Assembly (NCBI RefSeq): GCF_000422905.1
Contig: NZ_AUGY01000033.1
Location: 1-64,000, forward strand
From: Paenibacillus alginolyticus DSM 5050 = NBRC 15375
Lineage (GTDB): Bacteria > Bacillota > Bacilli > Paenibacillales > NBRC-103111
DNA length: 64,000 nucleotides
Reading direction: 5' to 3'
Under the pieces are notes generated by a model that was not told the DNA's origin, ran no database searches, and was given only the letters and a program-made list of their open reading frames with translations. Below are positions 46,129 to 55,285 of the stretch, one piece after another. The position numbers and the translations under genes are program-made. Numbering within the stretch: the first letter of the stretch is position 1; the number at the start of each line of letters is the position of its first letter.

Positions 46129-46971
46129 CTAGTGACTATGATCGTGCTCATGTTTGTGATCATGATGGTCGTGATCATGATCGTGGTGGTGTGTATGGTC
46201 ATGATCGTGATCATGATCATGCGTATGCTCGTGGTGATGGTGGTGATCGTGACCATGATAGTGATGATGATCCTCATGTGCGTGCTCATGATGGTGGTCA
46301 TGCGCCAAATGCTCGTGCGTGAGCTGCCATTTGCCAATGTACGGATCGATCTGTCCGACGACGATGCCTGCGATAATGCCGGCCCCTGTCGGCGTTGTCA
46401 TCTCCATGGCGTATGGTGTAGAAGCAATCGGCACGCCAACCATCATTTCAAGCGTTGCCGGCGCCGGCACTGGGTAAATGCCGTGGTCGATATGGATCGT
46501 GCCGGAACCGAGTGGCACTGGCGAAGCGTAAATACGCTCAATGTGCAAGGAGTCGATGGCCAGCGCTACGCCGACAATATCGACGATGGAATCGATGGCG
46601 CCTACTTCGTGAAAGTGAACTTTTTCGATGGAGGTGCCATGAATTTTGGCTTCCGCGATCGCGATTTTTTCAAAAATCGCCAAGCTCAGCGCAGTAGCGC
46701 GATCCGAGAATTTCGCTTCGCGAATGACTTTCACGATTTCGGAATAGTGACGGTGATGCTTCGGCGGATGCTCCGGATCGAGCACGACGTCTAGCTTCGT
46801 CGCGGAGATGCCGCGTTTGATCACGCGCTTCCAGTCCAGCGAGTAGGGCTCGAGTTTGATTTTGGACAACTCATCTTCAATATAAGCGCGGTCTGCTCCC
46901 GCATCGACTAAGGCGCCAAGCGTCATATCGCCGCTTATGCCCGAGAAGCAGTCCAAGTATAGAATACGCAT
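46129..46971 (-). CDS. larC: LarC, N-terminal part only (LarC1), with His-rich tail
   Basis: LarC inserts nickel into the pincer cofactor of lactate racemase-type enzymes. This 280-residue product opens with LYLDCFSGISGDMTLGALVD, has VHFHEVGAIDSIVDIVG, and ends in a tail of about 57 residues that is mostly His, Asp and Glu, likely to bind nickel. In the family the His-rich part is followed by LarC2, either fused or through programmed frameshifting. Here the frame stops right after the tail and no LarC2 sequence is found in any frame before the terminator. The protein is therefore probably incomplete. larB lies 9 bases upstream. Confidence 0.88.
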   Translation of the reverse strand: MRILYLDCFSGISGDMTLGALVDAGADRAYIEDELSKIKLEPYSLDWKRVIKRGISATKLDVVLDPEHPPKHHRHYSEIVKVIREAKFSDRATALSLAIFEKIAIAEAKIHGTSIEKVHFHEVGAIDSIVDIVGVALAIDSLHIERIYASPVPLGSGTIHIDHGIYPVPAPATLEMMVGVPIASTPYAMEMTTPTGAGIIAGIVVGQIDPYIGKWQLTHEHLAHDHHHEHAHEDHHHYHGHDHHHHHEHTHDHDHDHDHTHHHDHDHDHHDHKHEHDHSH

Positions 46972-46980
46972 GGTGGTTGA

Positions 46981-47754
46981 TCACGCTCGTTTCGACATAT
47001 TTTTGTTGATGAGACCGGCGTAGTAGCCTGCGCCAAAGCCGTTGTCGATGTTGACAACGGAAATGCCCGGCGAGCAGCTGTTCAGCATGGACAGCAGCGG
47101 GGCGACCCCGCCCAGATGGGCGCCGTAGCCGATGCTCGTCGGCACTGCGACGATCGGCTTCGCCACGAGCCCGCCGACGACGGAGGCGAGCGCGCCTTCC
47201 ATGCCGGCTACGACGACAATCGCATTCGCCCCGCGAATGAGCTCCAGCCGGCGGAACAAGCGGTGAATGCCAGCTACGCCCACGTCGAAAATACGTTCGA
47301 CATGGCTGCCCAGGCATTCCGCTGTAAGGGCCACCTCCTCCGCCACGGGGAGGTCGGAGGTGCCTGCGCAGACGACGGCGATATAGCCGTCGTGTACTTT
47401 CAGCAGCGGGCGCTTGAACCAGGTGAGGGCCCGCGCCGTTTCGTGATAGGTGACCCCTGCCACGTTCGCGACAACCTGAGCGGCTTTCTCCGCATCTACC
47501 CGCGTGGCCAGCACGCGGTCCGTGTGTTCCATCAGCCGCCGGAAGATCGTCTCGATCTGCTCGGCGGTTTTGCCTTCCCCAAAGATCACCCCCGGGAAGC
47601 CTGTCGGCTTCTCGCGCTCGACGTCGAGCTGCGCGAAGCCGAGATCAAGGTTGGCAGGGCCTGCGCTGCCGTCCTTGATAATTTGCTTTTTGGCTTCTTC
47701 AACATCCAAATCGCCCGTTTGGACGAGCTTTAGTATTTTGTCTAAATCCATCAT
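46981..47754 (-). CDS. larB: LarB, pyridinium-3,5-biscarboxylic acid mononucleotide synthase
   Basis: A 257-residue protein with the PurE-like (AIR carboxylase) C-terminal domain: AVVCAGTSDLPVAEEVALTA, VVAGMEGALASVVGGLVAKP and VPTSIGYGAHLGGVAPLLS. LarB carboxylates and hydrolyses nicotinic acid adenine dinucleotide in the first step of nickel-pincer cofactor synthesis. It starts inside the 3' end of larE (4-base overlap) and is intact. GC content here is higher than in the flanks. Confidence 0.9.
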   Translation of the reverse strand: MMDLDKILKLVQTGDLDVEEAKKQIIKDGSAGPANLDLGFAQLDVEREKPTGFPGVIFGEGKTAEQIETIFRRLMEHTDRVLATRVDAEKAAQVVANVAGVTYHETARALTWFKRPLLKVHDGYIAVVCAGTSDLPVAEEVALTAECLGSHVERIFDVGVAGIHRLFRRLELIRGANAIVVVAGMEGALASVVGGLVAKPIVAVPTSIGYGAHLGGVAPLLSMLNSCSPGISVVNIDNGFGAGYYAGLINKNMSKRA

Positions 47755-48452
47755 AGGGAAGCTTCTTTCACCTTATCTTTGGTTTCTTTGGAGAGTACCT
47801 CATTCAAGCTGCCTGTGCGGTAGCCTTGCAAGTCGAGCGTGACATATGTGAAGCCAAGCTTGGTAAACTTCTCGTAGATCGCTTCGCGGTGCTCGACGAC
47901 TTTCATAATCTCGTCCGGCATGACCTCAATGCGGGCAATCTTATCGTGGTGACGCACACGAACTTGATACAGGCCAAGCTGGGACAAGAGAAACTCGCCT
48001 TCGTCGAGCTGGTCGATTTTCCATTTTTCAATGATCGTACCGCAGGGAATCCGCGAAGAGAGGCAGGCAAATGAAGGTTTGTCCCATGTGCTCAGTCCGA
48101 GCTCTTTGGAAAGCGCGCGAATCTCGTCCTTCGTCAGGCCGGCTTCTTGCAGCGTACTGCGCACGCCCTGCTCATTCTTTGCTTGAAGGCCCGGCCGGTA
48201 GTCGCCCAGGTCATCCACGTTGGAGCCGTCCAAAATATAAGGATAACCCAGTTCTTTCGCGATATTTTGCAAATGGGAATAAAGTCCTGTCTTGCAGTGG
48301 TAGCATCGATCAGGATTGTTGGCTACGAAATTGGCGTTCTCCAATTCCTTGACCTCTGTTCTATGCAAACGGACGCCGAATTGCTCCGCCAATTGAACGG
48401 CCGCATCAAACTCCCTCGAGGGAAACGTTGCGGTGATGGCGAGGGATAAGCG
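47751..48452 (-). pseudogene. larE: LarE sulfur transferase, 5'-truncated
   Basis: The surviving frame reads LAITATFPSREFDAAVQLAE through NPDRCYHCKTGLYSHL and SFACLSSRIPCG to the C-terminus, clearly LarE, and keeps the sacrificial Cys in the KPSFACLSSR segment. The first 50 or so residues with the ATP-binding SGGVDS loop are missing: upstream of about 48450 the DNA is an SLH-gene fragment on the opposite strand. An ORF continues to 48614 on the minus strand but is antisense to the SLH repeats. The protein should be inactive, and its promoter is lost. Confidence 0.85.
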
Positions 48453-48994
48453 CTTCCGAGATGTCGATGAGCAGCACTGGGCGTTCCGGACTCTGCAAGC
48501 GTTGTCGGCCAAGCACATCATTAATGGGGTAGCGGCTGATCGGTTTGACCCCGAGGGTACGACGACGCGGTCTGAGTTTACAGCTTTGCTGGTCCGCACA
48601 CTGGGCTTGGCCAAAGCGCGGACAGCCGCTCCGTTCAGCGACGTACTTGCAGGCGCCTGGTACGCCGAAGATGTAGCGGCCGCATATGAGGCGGGCCTTA
48701 TCGAAGGAGAATCGGTAAGCCTTCGCTCCGGATGAGCGGATTACTCGCGAACAGATGGCAGCGCTGACTGTAAGGGTTTATGAATATTTGAATGGCACGG
48801 TTGCCACCGGCAGTACGGAGCTTGAGCGTTATGCCGACGCTGACCAAGTCTCGGCTTGGGCTCGTGAAGCTATTATGAAGGCCGTGGCTGGCGGGTTCAT
48901 GCAAGGCCAGGCGCCGGATCGCTTCAATCCGCAGGCCGAGGCTACCCGGGCGGAGGCCGCGCAGTTGATCCGTAATCTGCTGCAGCGCTATTAA
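48450..48994 (+). pseudogene. SLH-domain gene fragment, frameshifted
   Basis: Two frames encode three SLH modules: FRDVDEQHWAFRTLQAL, FSDVLAGAWYAEDVAAAYEA and, after a shift near 48712, YADADQVSAWAREAIMKAVA, ending at TAA 48992-48994. It is the C-terminal anchor of a lost surface protein. Its 5' edge is fused to the truncated larE gene read the other way, so a deletion or inversion joined the two. Confidence 0.85.
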
Positions 48995-49016
48995 TTAGGA
49001 AGAAGAAGGGATATCT

Positions 49017-49059
49017 AAAAAGCGGCGGAACAGAATGGTTATCCTGTTCCGCCGCTTTT
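49017..49059 (+). terminator. Terminator of the SLH fragment
   Basis: AGCGGCGGAACAG pairs perfectly with CTGTTCCGCCGCT over 10 bases, followed by TTTT. Confidence 0.95.
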
Positions 49060-49458
49060 CCGTTCCGGGCATATGGTCCCGGGGAATCGATCTTCATGAT
49101 GTAGCTTGGATCTATTCGTATGAGGAGGATGCGAAGATGTTGACTGGATCACGAGGTTTTTCGTTGACAGTTGTTCCTATACAGACTTTTACGGTATCCT
49201 TGGATTTGATTATATCCAATCTGCGGGATTGGTGATTGATTCCAAAGCATTGAAAGAGAATTCGATCAACTGTTCTATTCTTATCTACTGCGTGAATAAA
49301 TATTCAAGGATATATTGGCCTGAAAACTCCAAGCCTAGGCTGGCCACTTCGCAGTACATTTTTTTATACAGTACAAGGAGAGGGCGAGTAGAATTATATG
49401 ACGCGGCCAAGCATGATAGTATTGGGAAATTTACCAAGCGAGTAATGGTAAGCTTTAG
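49060..49458 (+). other. Gene-free or degenerate region before the GH42-like remnant
   Basis: Short ORFs exist but none shows a recognisable domain or good start. It may hold the decayed promoter and signal-peptide region of the following gene. Confidence 0.35.
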
Positions 49459-50052
49459 GTCTGCAAGGTAGGTGAAGTAGAAGTTCCTTCAACTGCACTT
49501 CCCAATGATACGGTAACGGATGGACGGGATGCCTCCGATGGCGGTGGTTCCGACAGCGTATACTTCCCACTTGAGAATCACTCACGTGATTTCCTAGCTA
49601 AGAATATTAGCTCCATAAGTGTGGATGGTAAGAGACTGAAGCTATATGTGGACAACGATGAAGTTATAGGGAATGAATACCAGACCGATATCGGCAGAAT
49701 TGATCTCATTTGGAGTATTATTTGCTGGACGTGTTATTCAAGCAGTGGGTGCAGCAGTTTCAAAGGGATGGTCAGACTCATTAGACTGGCGGAAAGTCAG
49801 TTATACCTATAAAACGGGATCGGCGGAAACCTCTTTTTCCCTTGTATTCCTGTCCGAAAATCAGCAGATTCTCTGGCTCGATGATCTGTGCATGATCAAA
49901 CTGGGCGGAAGTGAGGATCTGGTACAGAATGCCGGTTTTGAGGAAACTCCGAATGGGGATGCTGACCCCGCCAAGGATTAGTATTGTATTACGGATTACC
50001 TGAAGGCCGATACTTTAGAAACGCTTAAAAACGCGGAAAAGCAAATATTGCT
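49459..50052 (+). pseudogene. N-terminal remnant of the GH42-like SLH protein
   Basis: Frame one (49459 to about 49694) gives VTDGRDASDGGGSDSVYFPL and SISVDGKRLKLYVDNDEVIG. The next frame gives YTYKTGSAETSFSLVFLSEN and LVQNAGFEETP, a CBM4/9-like segment. A stop at 49979-49981 and another shift near 50043 separate it from the catalytic part. At least three disruptions mean that the full secreted protein cannot be made from this locus as sequenced. Confidence 0.7.
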
Positions 50053-52944
50053 GTGAATTTGCTCCTCTCTCCCCACTATTTCCCGGATTGGATGCTGAAA
50101 AAATACCCGGGGCTCAAGAGCAACAGCGCGGGGAACATCAAATTCGTGATTGGTCAACCGAAAACAAAAGAAGTCATCGAGGATTATTTGCGGACCGTGA
50201 TCCCTTTAGTTAAGGATTACAAGTCCTTGTTGACGGTTACGATAACCAACGAGCCGGTATACCAAACCAATCGCGACCCTTATTATTTGCCTGCGTGGCA
50301 TGACTACCTGAAGGAGCTGTACGGAAACAAGCTGGCTGAGCTGAATCAGGTATATGGAACGGCTTATACCACTTTTGAGCAGATCCAGATGCCTTCGGCA
50401 ATTGCAGCCACGCCTATTGTATATGATTGGGTAACCTTTAATAACAAGGTGTTCTCTGATTGGCATCAGTGGATGGCGGACATTATTCATGAGATGGCTC
50501 CGGACCTGCCTGTACAGTCCAAGACGATGGCAAAGCTGCAGGATAGTCTGAATTGGGGCGTAGACTACGAGCAGTTCTCGGCCTTCAGCCAGATCCATGG
50601 CAATGACGCCTACAATGTCATCGGAGACGGGCCTGACGGGTTTATCAAAGAGCTCAGCTTCTATGATTTGCAGCGTTCCTTCCATCAGGCACCGATTTTC
50701 AACTCGGAGCATCATTTCATTAAAGACGGAGACGACCTGTATATTCCCGAGCAGGCAAAGCGGGTAAGGGCTATCTTGTGGCAAGGCGCCGTTCATGGCA
50801 AAAGTGCTTCCACAAACTGGGTGTGGGAACGCACCTATGATACTACCAACGATTTTATGGGCAGTCTTCTCCACCGGCCTGATGTGGTGGCGGATATCGG
50901 CAGGACCAATCTTGATCTCAACCGGCTGGCGGAAGAGGTGACGGCGCTGCAGAATGTGAAGCCCCAAGCCGCCATTCTATATTCCCTGGCTTCCGGCATC
51001 TACAACAATGCCAGCGAGGATACGCTGCGAAAAAGCTATGCGGCTTTAGCCTACAGCGGACAAAGGATCGGTTTTGTCAGTGAGAAGCAGGCCGCTCAAG
51101 GAGGCCTTGCCGGATACAAGCTCTTGATTGTGCCGGCTGCTGCGCATGTAAGCGCGGATACCCTTGCCGCCGTGAAGGCATTCGGCGAGACAGGCGGCAA
51201 GGTGGTGCTGGTCGGCGAAGAATCTCTTTCGCGCAACGAGCATGATCAACCGCTATCTGCTGTGCTGCATGATGCCGTCGTGAGCCGGGCGATCGTCATG
51301 CCGGCTGCATTTGGCGCAGGTAAGTTGATGTCGCCAGGCGTCGCGGATATCCGGGAAACTCTAATTCCGTTGCTGGAGCAAATGAATGCGCTTCCAGTGC
51401 GGGTGACGGATGCCGGTACAGGTTCTTTGGTCACTGATGTGGGTTGGCAGACGGCCGTGCATAAGGGGCGGCTGCTGCTGAACCTGGTCAACTGCAGCGG
51501 GGAAGCCAAGCACGTCATGGTGCTGCGGGAAGAGCGTCCGGCAAGCGTCTCTAAAGAGCTAATAGAGGATGTTTCCGTGAATGCTTCCGATCTGGAGCTG
51601 GCGCCTTTTACACCGTACTTGTTGGATCTGGGCTCATCTGCCTCGGTTAATAAAAGTGTGCTGAGCGGAAGTCCGGACCGGGTTATGGCAGATGGCATCA
51701 GCGTGGCGACAATCAAGCTGGAGCTGAAAGATAAGGATGGAAACGCCGTTACCACGGGCGCCTCTGTTCAGCTTGCGGCTTCTCTTGGACAGTTAAGTCC
51801 GATTGTGGAGGAGAACGGAGTGTATACGGCAACCCTTACTTCAACCGAAGCAGGTACAGCCCTTGTTGAGGCCACTTTGGATGGTGTGCCGCTGCCGCAA
51901 AGGGTTCAGATTGTATTTTACAAGATAAGCCAGGAAAGCCCATCTTCCTATGTTCCTCCCGTAAGCAGTCTTACGACGGGCAAGCTGACTTTGGCGGCCG
52001 GAGAGGCAGGGGATGTGGGATTGGGCCAGGAGGTGCGCCTGCACATTCCTGCCGGAAGTTTAAACACTTCCGTACGAATTACCATTGAGAAGCTGTATGA
52101 TATCAAAGGGCTGACAGTCCGTTCGCCGGGTACATTCTTAAGCCCTGTCTATGAAATTACAAAGGATGTGGAAGGCCCCTTTACCCATGCGGTGACCTTG
52201 ACGCTGCAGTTTAAGCCAGGGGAGATTAAAGACGGCCAAAAGGCTGCTATCTTCTACTACAACGAAAAAGCGCGTGAATGGGTGGAAATCGGCGGTACAG
52301 TAAACGGGAACGCCATCACCGTCCAAGTAGATCACTTTGCCAAGTTTGCCGTGTTTGCCATGGACAGCAAGCCGGAGCATCCGGGCAATACCTATCATCC
52401 CGCAAATCTACCAACGGATATTGAAGGCCATTGGGCGGAGTCCGGCATCAGGGAGGCGTTAGCCCAAGGTTTGGTCAATGGATATGAGGATTACACCTTC
52501 AAACCAGACAGGTCGGTGACCAGGGAGGAATTCCTGGTGCTGTTGGTGCGGGCTATGAAGCCTGCGGCAAGCGGCGGGAATCTTGATTTTGCGGATTCCG
52601 GCGCCATCAGCTCATGGGCGAAGCAAGCTGTGGCCGATGCCGTATTTGCTGGATGGCTGGAGGGTTACGAGGATAGCACCATTCGTTCCCAGTCGTTTAT
52701 TTCACGCGCTGAAATGACGGTGCTGCTCATGCGCGCCACCGGTCAAACAGGGATCGCAAGCCCGGCAACGGGCAAGGCTTTCTCGGATCATGCCGATATC
52801 CCACAATGGGCCGCCGGGTATGTATACGAAGCAGCCCGGAAGGGCGTTATAGAGGGGGATGGAGAACGGTTCTATCCGGATGGACTAACCACACGGGCAG
52901 AAACGGTTATTGCCATTCTAAGGTTAATTTCCCTTAAGCGTTAA
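50053..52944 (+). CDS. GH42-like beta-galactosidase fragment with Ig-like, ZU5-like and SLH modules
   Basis: The open frame (GTG 50053, no good ribosome site) gives 963 residues without signal peptide, starting inside the barrel. Catalytic candidates remain: Glu in TITNEPVYQ and Glu in IFNSEHHFI. A GH42 trimerisation-like domain follows (YAALAYSGQRIGFVSEKQAA), then an invasin-type Ig domain (VATIKLELKDKDGNAVTTGA), a ZU5-like domain (VRLHIPAGSL) and three SLH modules (DIEGHWAESGIREAL and two more). The gene is really the 3' four fifths of a longer secreted enzyme whose 5' part is frameshifted. Expression as a functional surface enzyme is doubtful unless the shifts are errors. Confidence 0.75.
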   Translation: MNLLLSPHYFPDWMLKKYPGLKSNSAGNIKFVIGQPKTKEVIEDYLRTVIPLVKDYKSLLTVTITNEPVYQTNRDPYYLPAWHDYLKELYGNKLAELNQVYGTAYTTFEQIQMPSAIAATPIVYDWVTFNNKVFSDWHQWMADIIHEMAPDLPVQSKTMAKLQDSLNWGVDYEQFSAFSQIHGNDAYNVIGDGPDGFIKELSFYDLQRSFHQAPIFNSEHHFIKDGDDLYIPEQAKRVRAILWQGAVHGKSASTNWVWERTYDTTNDFMGSLLHRPDVVADIGRTNLDLNRLAEEVTALQNVKPQAAILYSLASGIYNNASEDTLRKSYAALAYSGQRIGFVSEKQAAQGGLAGYKLLIVPAAAHVSADTLAAVKAFGETGGKVVLVGEESLSRNEHDQPLSAVLHDAVVSRAIVMPAAFGAGKLMSPGVADIRETLIPLLEQMNALPVRVTDAGTGSLVTDVGWQTAVHKGRLLLNLVNCSGEAKHVMVLREERPASVSKELIEDVSVNASDLELAPFTPYLLDLGSSASVNKSVLSGSPDRVMADGISVATIKLELKDKDGNAVTTGASVQLAASLGQLSPIVEENGVYTATLTSTEAGTALVEATLDGVPLPQRVQIVFYKISQESPSSYVPPVSSLTTGKLTLAAGEAGDVGLGQEVRLHIPAGSLNTSVRITIEKLYDIKGLTVRSPGTFLSPVYEITKDVEGPFTHAVTLTLQFKPGEIKDGQKAAIFYYNEKAREWVEIGGTVNGNAITVQVDHFAKFAVFAMDSKPEHPGNTYHPANLPTDIEGHWAESGIREALAQGLVNGYEDYTFKPDRSVTREEFLVLLVRAMKPAASGGNLDFADSGAISSWAKQAVADAVFAGWLEGYEDSTIRSQSFISRAEMTVLLMRATGQTGIASPATGKAFSDHADIPQWAAGYVYEAARKGVIEGDGERFYPDGLTTRAETVIAILRLISLKR

Positions 52945-52996
52945 GCTGGCAAGGGAAGCAAGCTTACCCGGTAATAGGAAGAGGGAGCAAAAGAAT

Positions 52997-53030
52997 TCCG
53001 GTTGTCATCTGCGACAGCCGGAGTTTTTTT
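52997..53030 (+). terminator. Terminator of the GH42-SLH gene
   Basis: TCCGGTTGTC pairs with GACAGCCGGA (one G-T pair), loop ATCTGC, followed by a run of seven T. Confidence 0.9.
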
Positions 53031-53070
53031 GTATGACGATCATCCGCTCTTCAAAATGCTGAAAATTGCA

Positions 53071-53204
53071 TAAGCAATCTAGGCGTGCTTAATGTTGGCT
53101 AATACGCCCTGAAAGCAATGTTTACCAGCAAATAAGCATGTGCTGTGGTCTAATATGACGAGATGCTTCGATATTAGAATGAATAAGCAAACTGAGCGTG
53201 CTTA
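53071..53204. repeat. Two copies of an interrupted palindrome TAAGCA-N9-TGCTTA
   Basis: Copies lie at 53071-53091 and 53184-53204, 113 bases apart, with similar spacers (ATCTAGGCG and AACTGAGCG). A partial third (TAAGCATGTGCTG) is at 53133. The rest of 53031-53384 shows no gene. Confidence 0.5.
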
Positions 53205-53384
53205 AACATTTAAAGGACCTAGTCACAGGCCAGGTTTAACTCTTACACCCAACTCTGATAATGGAATGTCGTCATATACTTTTGGGGTCGGTTTCCTTAC
53301 AATTAACACTATTAACTAACATAAGGGATGTGGTGTAGAAGTATGTTATACTTCCGTTAGCGACAAGTGAAAAGGAGATTTATA

Positions 53385-53861
53385 ATGCCTACGATTACGA
53401 AAAGACCATTCGATCAAGAGTTCCAAACGATATTAAGTGAATTGCAATCCGGGTACCATGCAGGGGAATTGAGTAAGAAGGAAAGCTCAGAGCTGCCTAA
53501 TGATGTATATCTCATTGAAGTTGAAAATACGATGGTGGGGTATGCCGTGGTTTGGGAATACACGAGTGCGAAGCAGTTGATTCAGAAAGCGGAGAAAGAT
53601 TATTTTAACGATGATGAAAAATACTTAGAACAAGACTTCTATATTGATATCAAGAACAAAACAGATTATGTATTTATAGAAGCATTGGATGTACTGAAAG
53701 AATTTGAACGAAAGGGCTATGCAGCATTCTTCATGGATTGGCTTAAACTGACATACCCGAATAAGAAAATGTATGTTTACTCATTAGAAAAGTCACGTAA
53801 TTTTTGGTATAAGCAGGGTTTTGAGGTTGTAGGTCATACAGTATGGATGTCGTATAATTAA
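53385..53861 (+). CDS. GNAT-family acetyltransferase
   Basis: 158 residues from ATG 53385, behind AAAAGGAG; the frame opens 18 bases earlier without a better start. The GNAT pattern is visible: YVFIEALDVLKEFERKGYAA (strand, acetyl-CoA loop and helix) and SLEKSRNFWYKQGFEVVGHT near the end. The acyl acceptor is unknown. A hairpin follows within 15 bases. Confidence 0.8.
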   Translation: MPTITKRPFDQEFQTILSELQSGYHAGELSKKESSELPNDVYLIEVENTMVGYAVVWEYTSAKQLIQKAEKDYFNDDEKYLEQDFYIDIKNKTDYVFIEALDVLKEFERKGYAAFFMDWLKLTYPNKKMYVYSLEKSRNFWYKQGFEVVGHTVWMSYN

Positions 53862-53874
53862 TTCTCGAGTTGAG

Positions 53875-53910
53875 GTAGGATCACCTCTGTATAAACGGAG
53901 GCGATCCTAC
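53875..53910. terminator. Convergent hairpin between the acetyltransferase and gap genes
   Basis: GTAGGATC-A-CCTC pairs with GAGG-C-GATCCTAC. The T-run is poor on both strands; it may serve both converging genes. Confidence 0.6.
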
Positions 53911-53929
53911 TTACTCAAAGGTAACGATT

Positions 53930-54928
53930 TTACTTATTAACCAGATAAGCCGCAACTTCTGCTAATCGCGAAGCGTAACCCCATTCGTTATCGTACCAAG
54001 TTGCAACGGATAGGATTTCACCCTGCAGTTGGGTCAATGGTAGGTCAATGATGGAGGAGTGGGGGTCGCCGACGATACGAGATGATGCCCATTCACCTTC
54101 CAGAACATCAAGAACTCCCTTTAATTGACCATCTTTGGCAGCACTGCGGAAAATATCATTTACCTGCTGTACCGTACACGGCTTTTCCGTCACAAGGTTT
54201 AATTCAGCAATACTTCCAGTGCGCGTTGGAATGCGGTATGCCTTTCCGGTAATCTGCAAATCATTCCAGATAAATTTAAGGGCTCTTGCAGCTCCTGATG
54301 AAGATGGAATGATATTCTCAGCTGCAGCCCACGAATCTCGGCGATCCTTCATAGGCTGATCCGTTAGCGACTGGGTGTTCGTGTAAGAATGGACGGTGGA
54401 GAAAAGACCATACTTAATCCCGAAGTTTTCTTTGACTATTTTGACCACTGGAGCCAATGCGTTGGTCGTACAACTCGCCATACTAATAATTTTATGCTTT
54501 TCTGGATCAAAACTATCCAGATTTATCCCTTTCAGCAAGACAGCGTCACAATCTTCAAGACTCTTGCTAGGCCCACTAACTAATACTCTATTTGCCCCGC
54601 GATCCAAATGAACTTGAGCAACAGCTCGGGTGACAGCTCGGCCTGTACAGTCAATTACCAGATCTACATCTAATTCTTTCCAATTAGGGACTTCCTTCGA
54701 TGAATCGATAAACTGAATTTCGCGTCCGCCGATCACCATACTGCCTTCTTGTGCCGATACGACTTCGTGCCAGCGCTTATAATTGGTATCAACTTCGAAC
54801 AGAGCGGCAAGTGTTGCTGCGTCTTTAATATCGGAGATGGACACGGGAACGAATAGTTGATCCTGTAAAGCCACTCTTAACAATTGTCTGCCAATACGCC
54901 CAAATCCATATATTCCTATTTTGCCCAT
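53930..54928 (-). CDS. gap: Glyceraldehyde-3-phosphate dehydrogenase, orphan copy
   Basis: A 332-residue GAPDH. The Rossmann start is IGIYGFGRIGRQLLRVALQD, the catalytic Cys lies in ISMASCTTNALAPVVKIV, and the end is WYDNEWGYASRLAEVAAYL. It oxidises glyceraldehyde 3-phosphate. It is not next to pgk or tpi, so it is probably a second, specialised copy rather than the glycolytic operon gene. Asp in SISDIKD at the cofactor site suggests NAD. No partner gene is in view. Confidence 0.92.
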   Translation of the reverse strand: MGKIGIYGFGRIGRQLLRVALQDQLFVPVSISDIKDAATLAALFEVDTNYKRWHEVVSAQEGSMVIGGREIQFIDSSKEVPNWKELDVDLVIDCTGRAVTRAVAQVHLDRGANRVLVSGPSKSLEDCDAVLLKGINLDSFDPEKHKIISMASCTTNALAPVVKIVKENFGIKYGLFSTVHSYTNTQSLTDQPMKDRRDSWAAAENIIPSSSGAARALKFIWNDLQITGKAYRIPTRTGSIAELNLVTEKPCTVQQVNDIFRSAAKDGQLKGVLDVLEGEWASSRIVGDPHSSIIDLPLTQLQGEILSVATWYDNEWGYASRLAEVAAYLVNK

Positions 54929-55014
54929 GGTATAACCTCCATTGAATAATATGAATTTCCTTACAGGTACGCCACAATTTTATCACGTTTTGGTCCCTAT
55001 CACACAGGAAGCAT

Positions 55015-55242
55015 TTATTTATCAGCTAATTTGGCCTGTTCTTGTTTTAATCTTTCAGGGGTAACATTATCTCCGTTCGGATCAATAATAGTAGAATTCA
55101 AGAGCAAGCTGTCTATTGAACCACGAAATATTTGAAGATATTCTTTTCGCAAATTGGCTTGTTCTGTTTTTTCAATCTCCGTTAACCCGATTTCCCTCTC
55201 TTTTCTTGAAAGCTCATTAATTTTATTTAAAATGGTAAGCAT
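55015..55242 (-). CDS. DUF896 (YnzC/UPF0291) protein
   Basis: A 75-residue helical protein with the family pattern ILNKINELSRKEREIGLTEI, KTEQANLRKEYLQIFRG and a C-terminal DPNGDNVTPERL. DUF896 proteins are small cytosolic proteins of unknown function in Firmicutes. GGAGTGATTCACC precedes the start on the minus strand. Confidence 0.9.
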   Translation of the reverse strand: MLTILNKINELSRKEREIGLTEIEKTEQANLRKEYLQIFRGSIDSLLLNSTIIDPNGDNVTPERLKQEQAKLADK

Positions 55243-55285
55243 GGTGAATCACTCCTTTTATGATTTGTGTAAAGTTGGTAAATTT

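Noticed and set aside
46096-46794. Plus-strand 232-codon ORF opposite larC, with a hydrophobic-looking start
   Set aside because: It is the antisense of the His-Asp-rich larC tail; larC itself has clear family motifs.
48453-48614. Minus-strand extension of larE as a real N-terminus
   Set aside because: The residues bear no PP-loop and the opposite strand encodes well-conserved SLH repeats, so the extension is a chance open frame.
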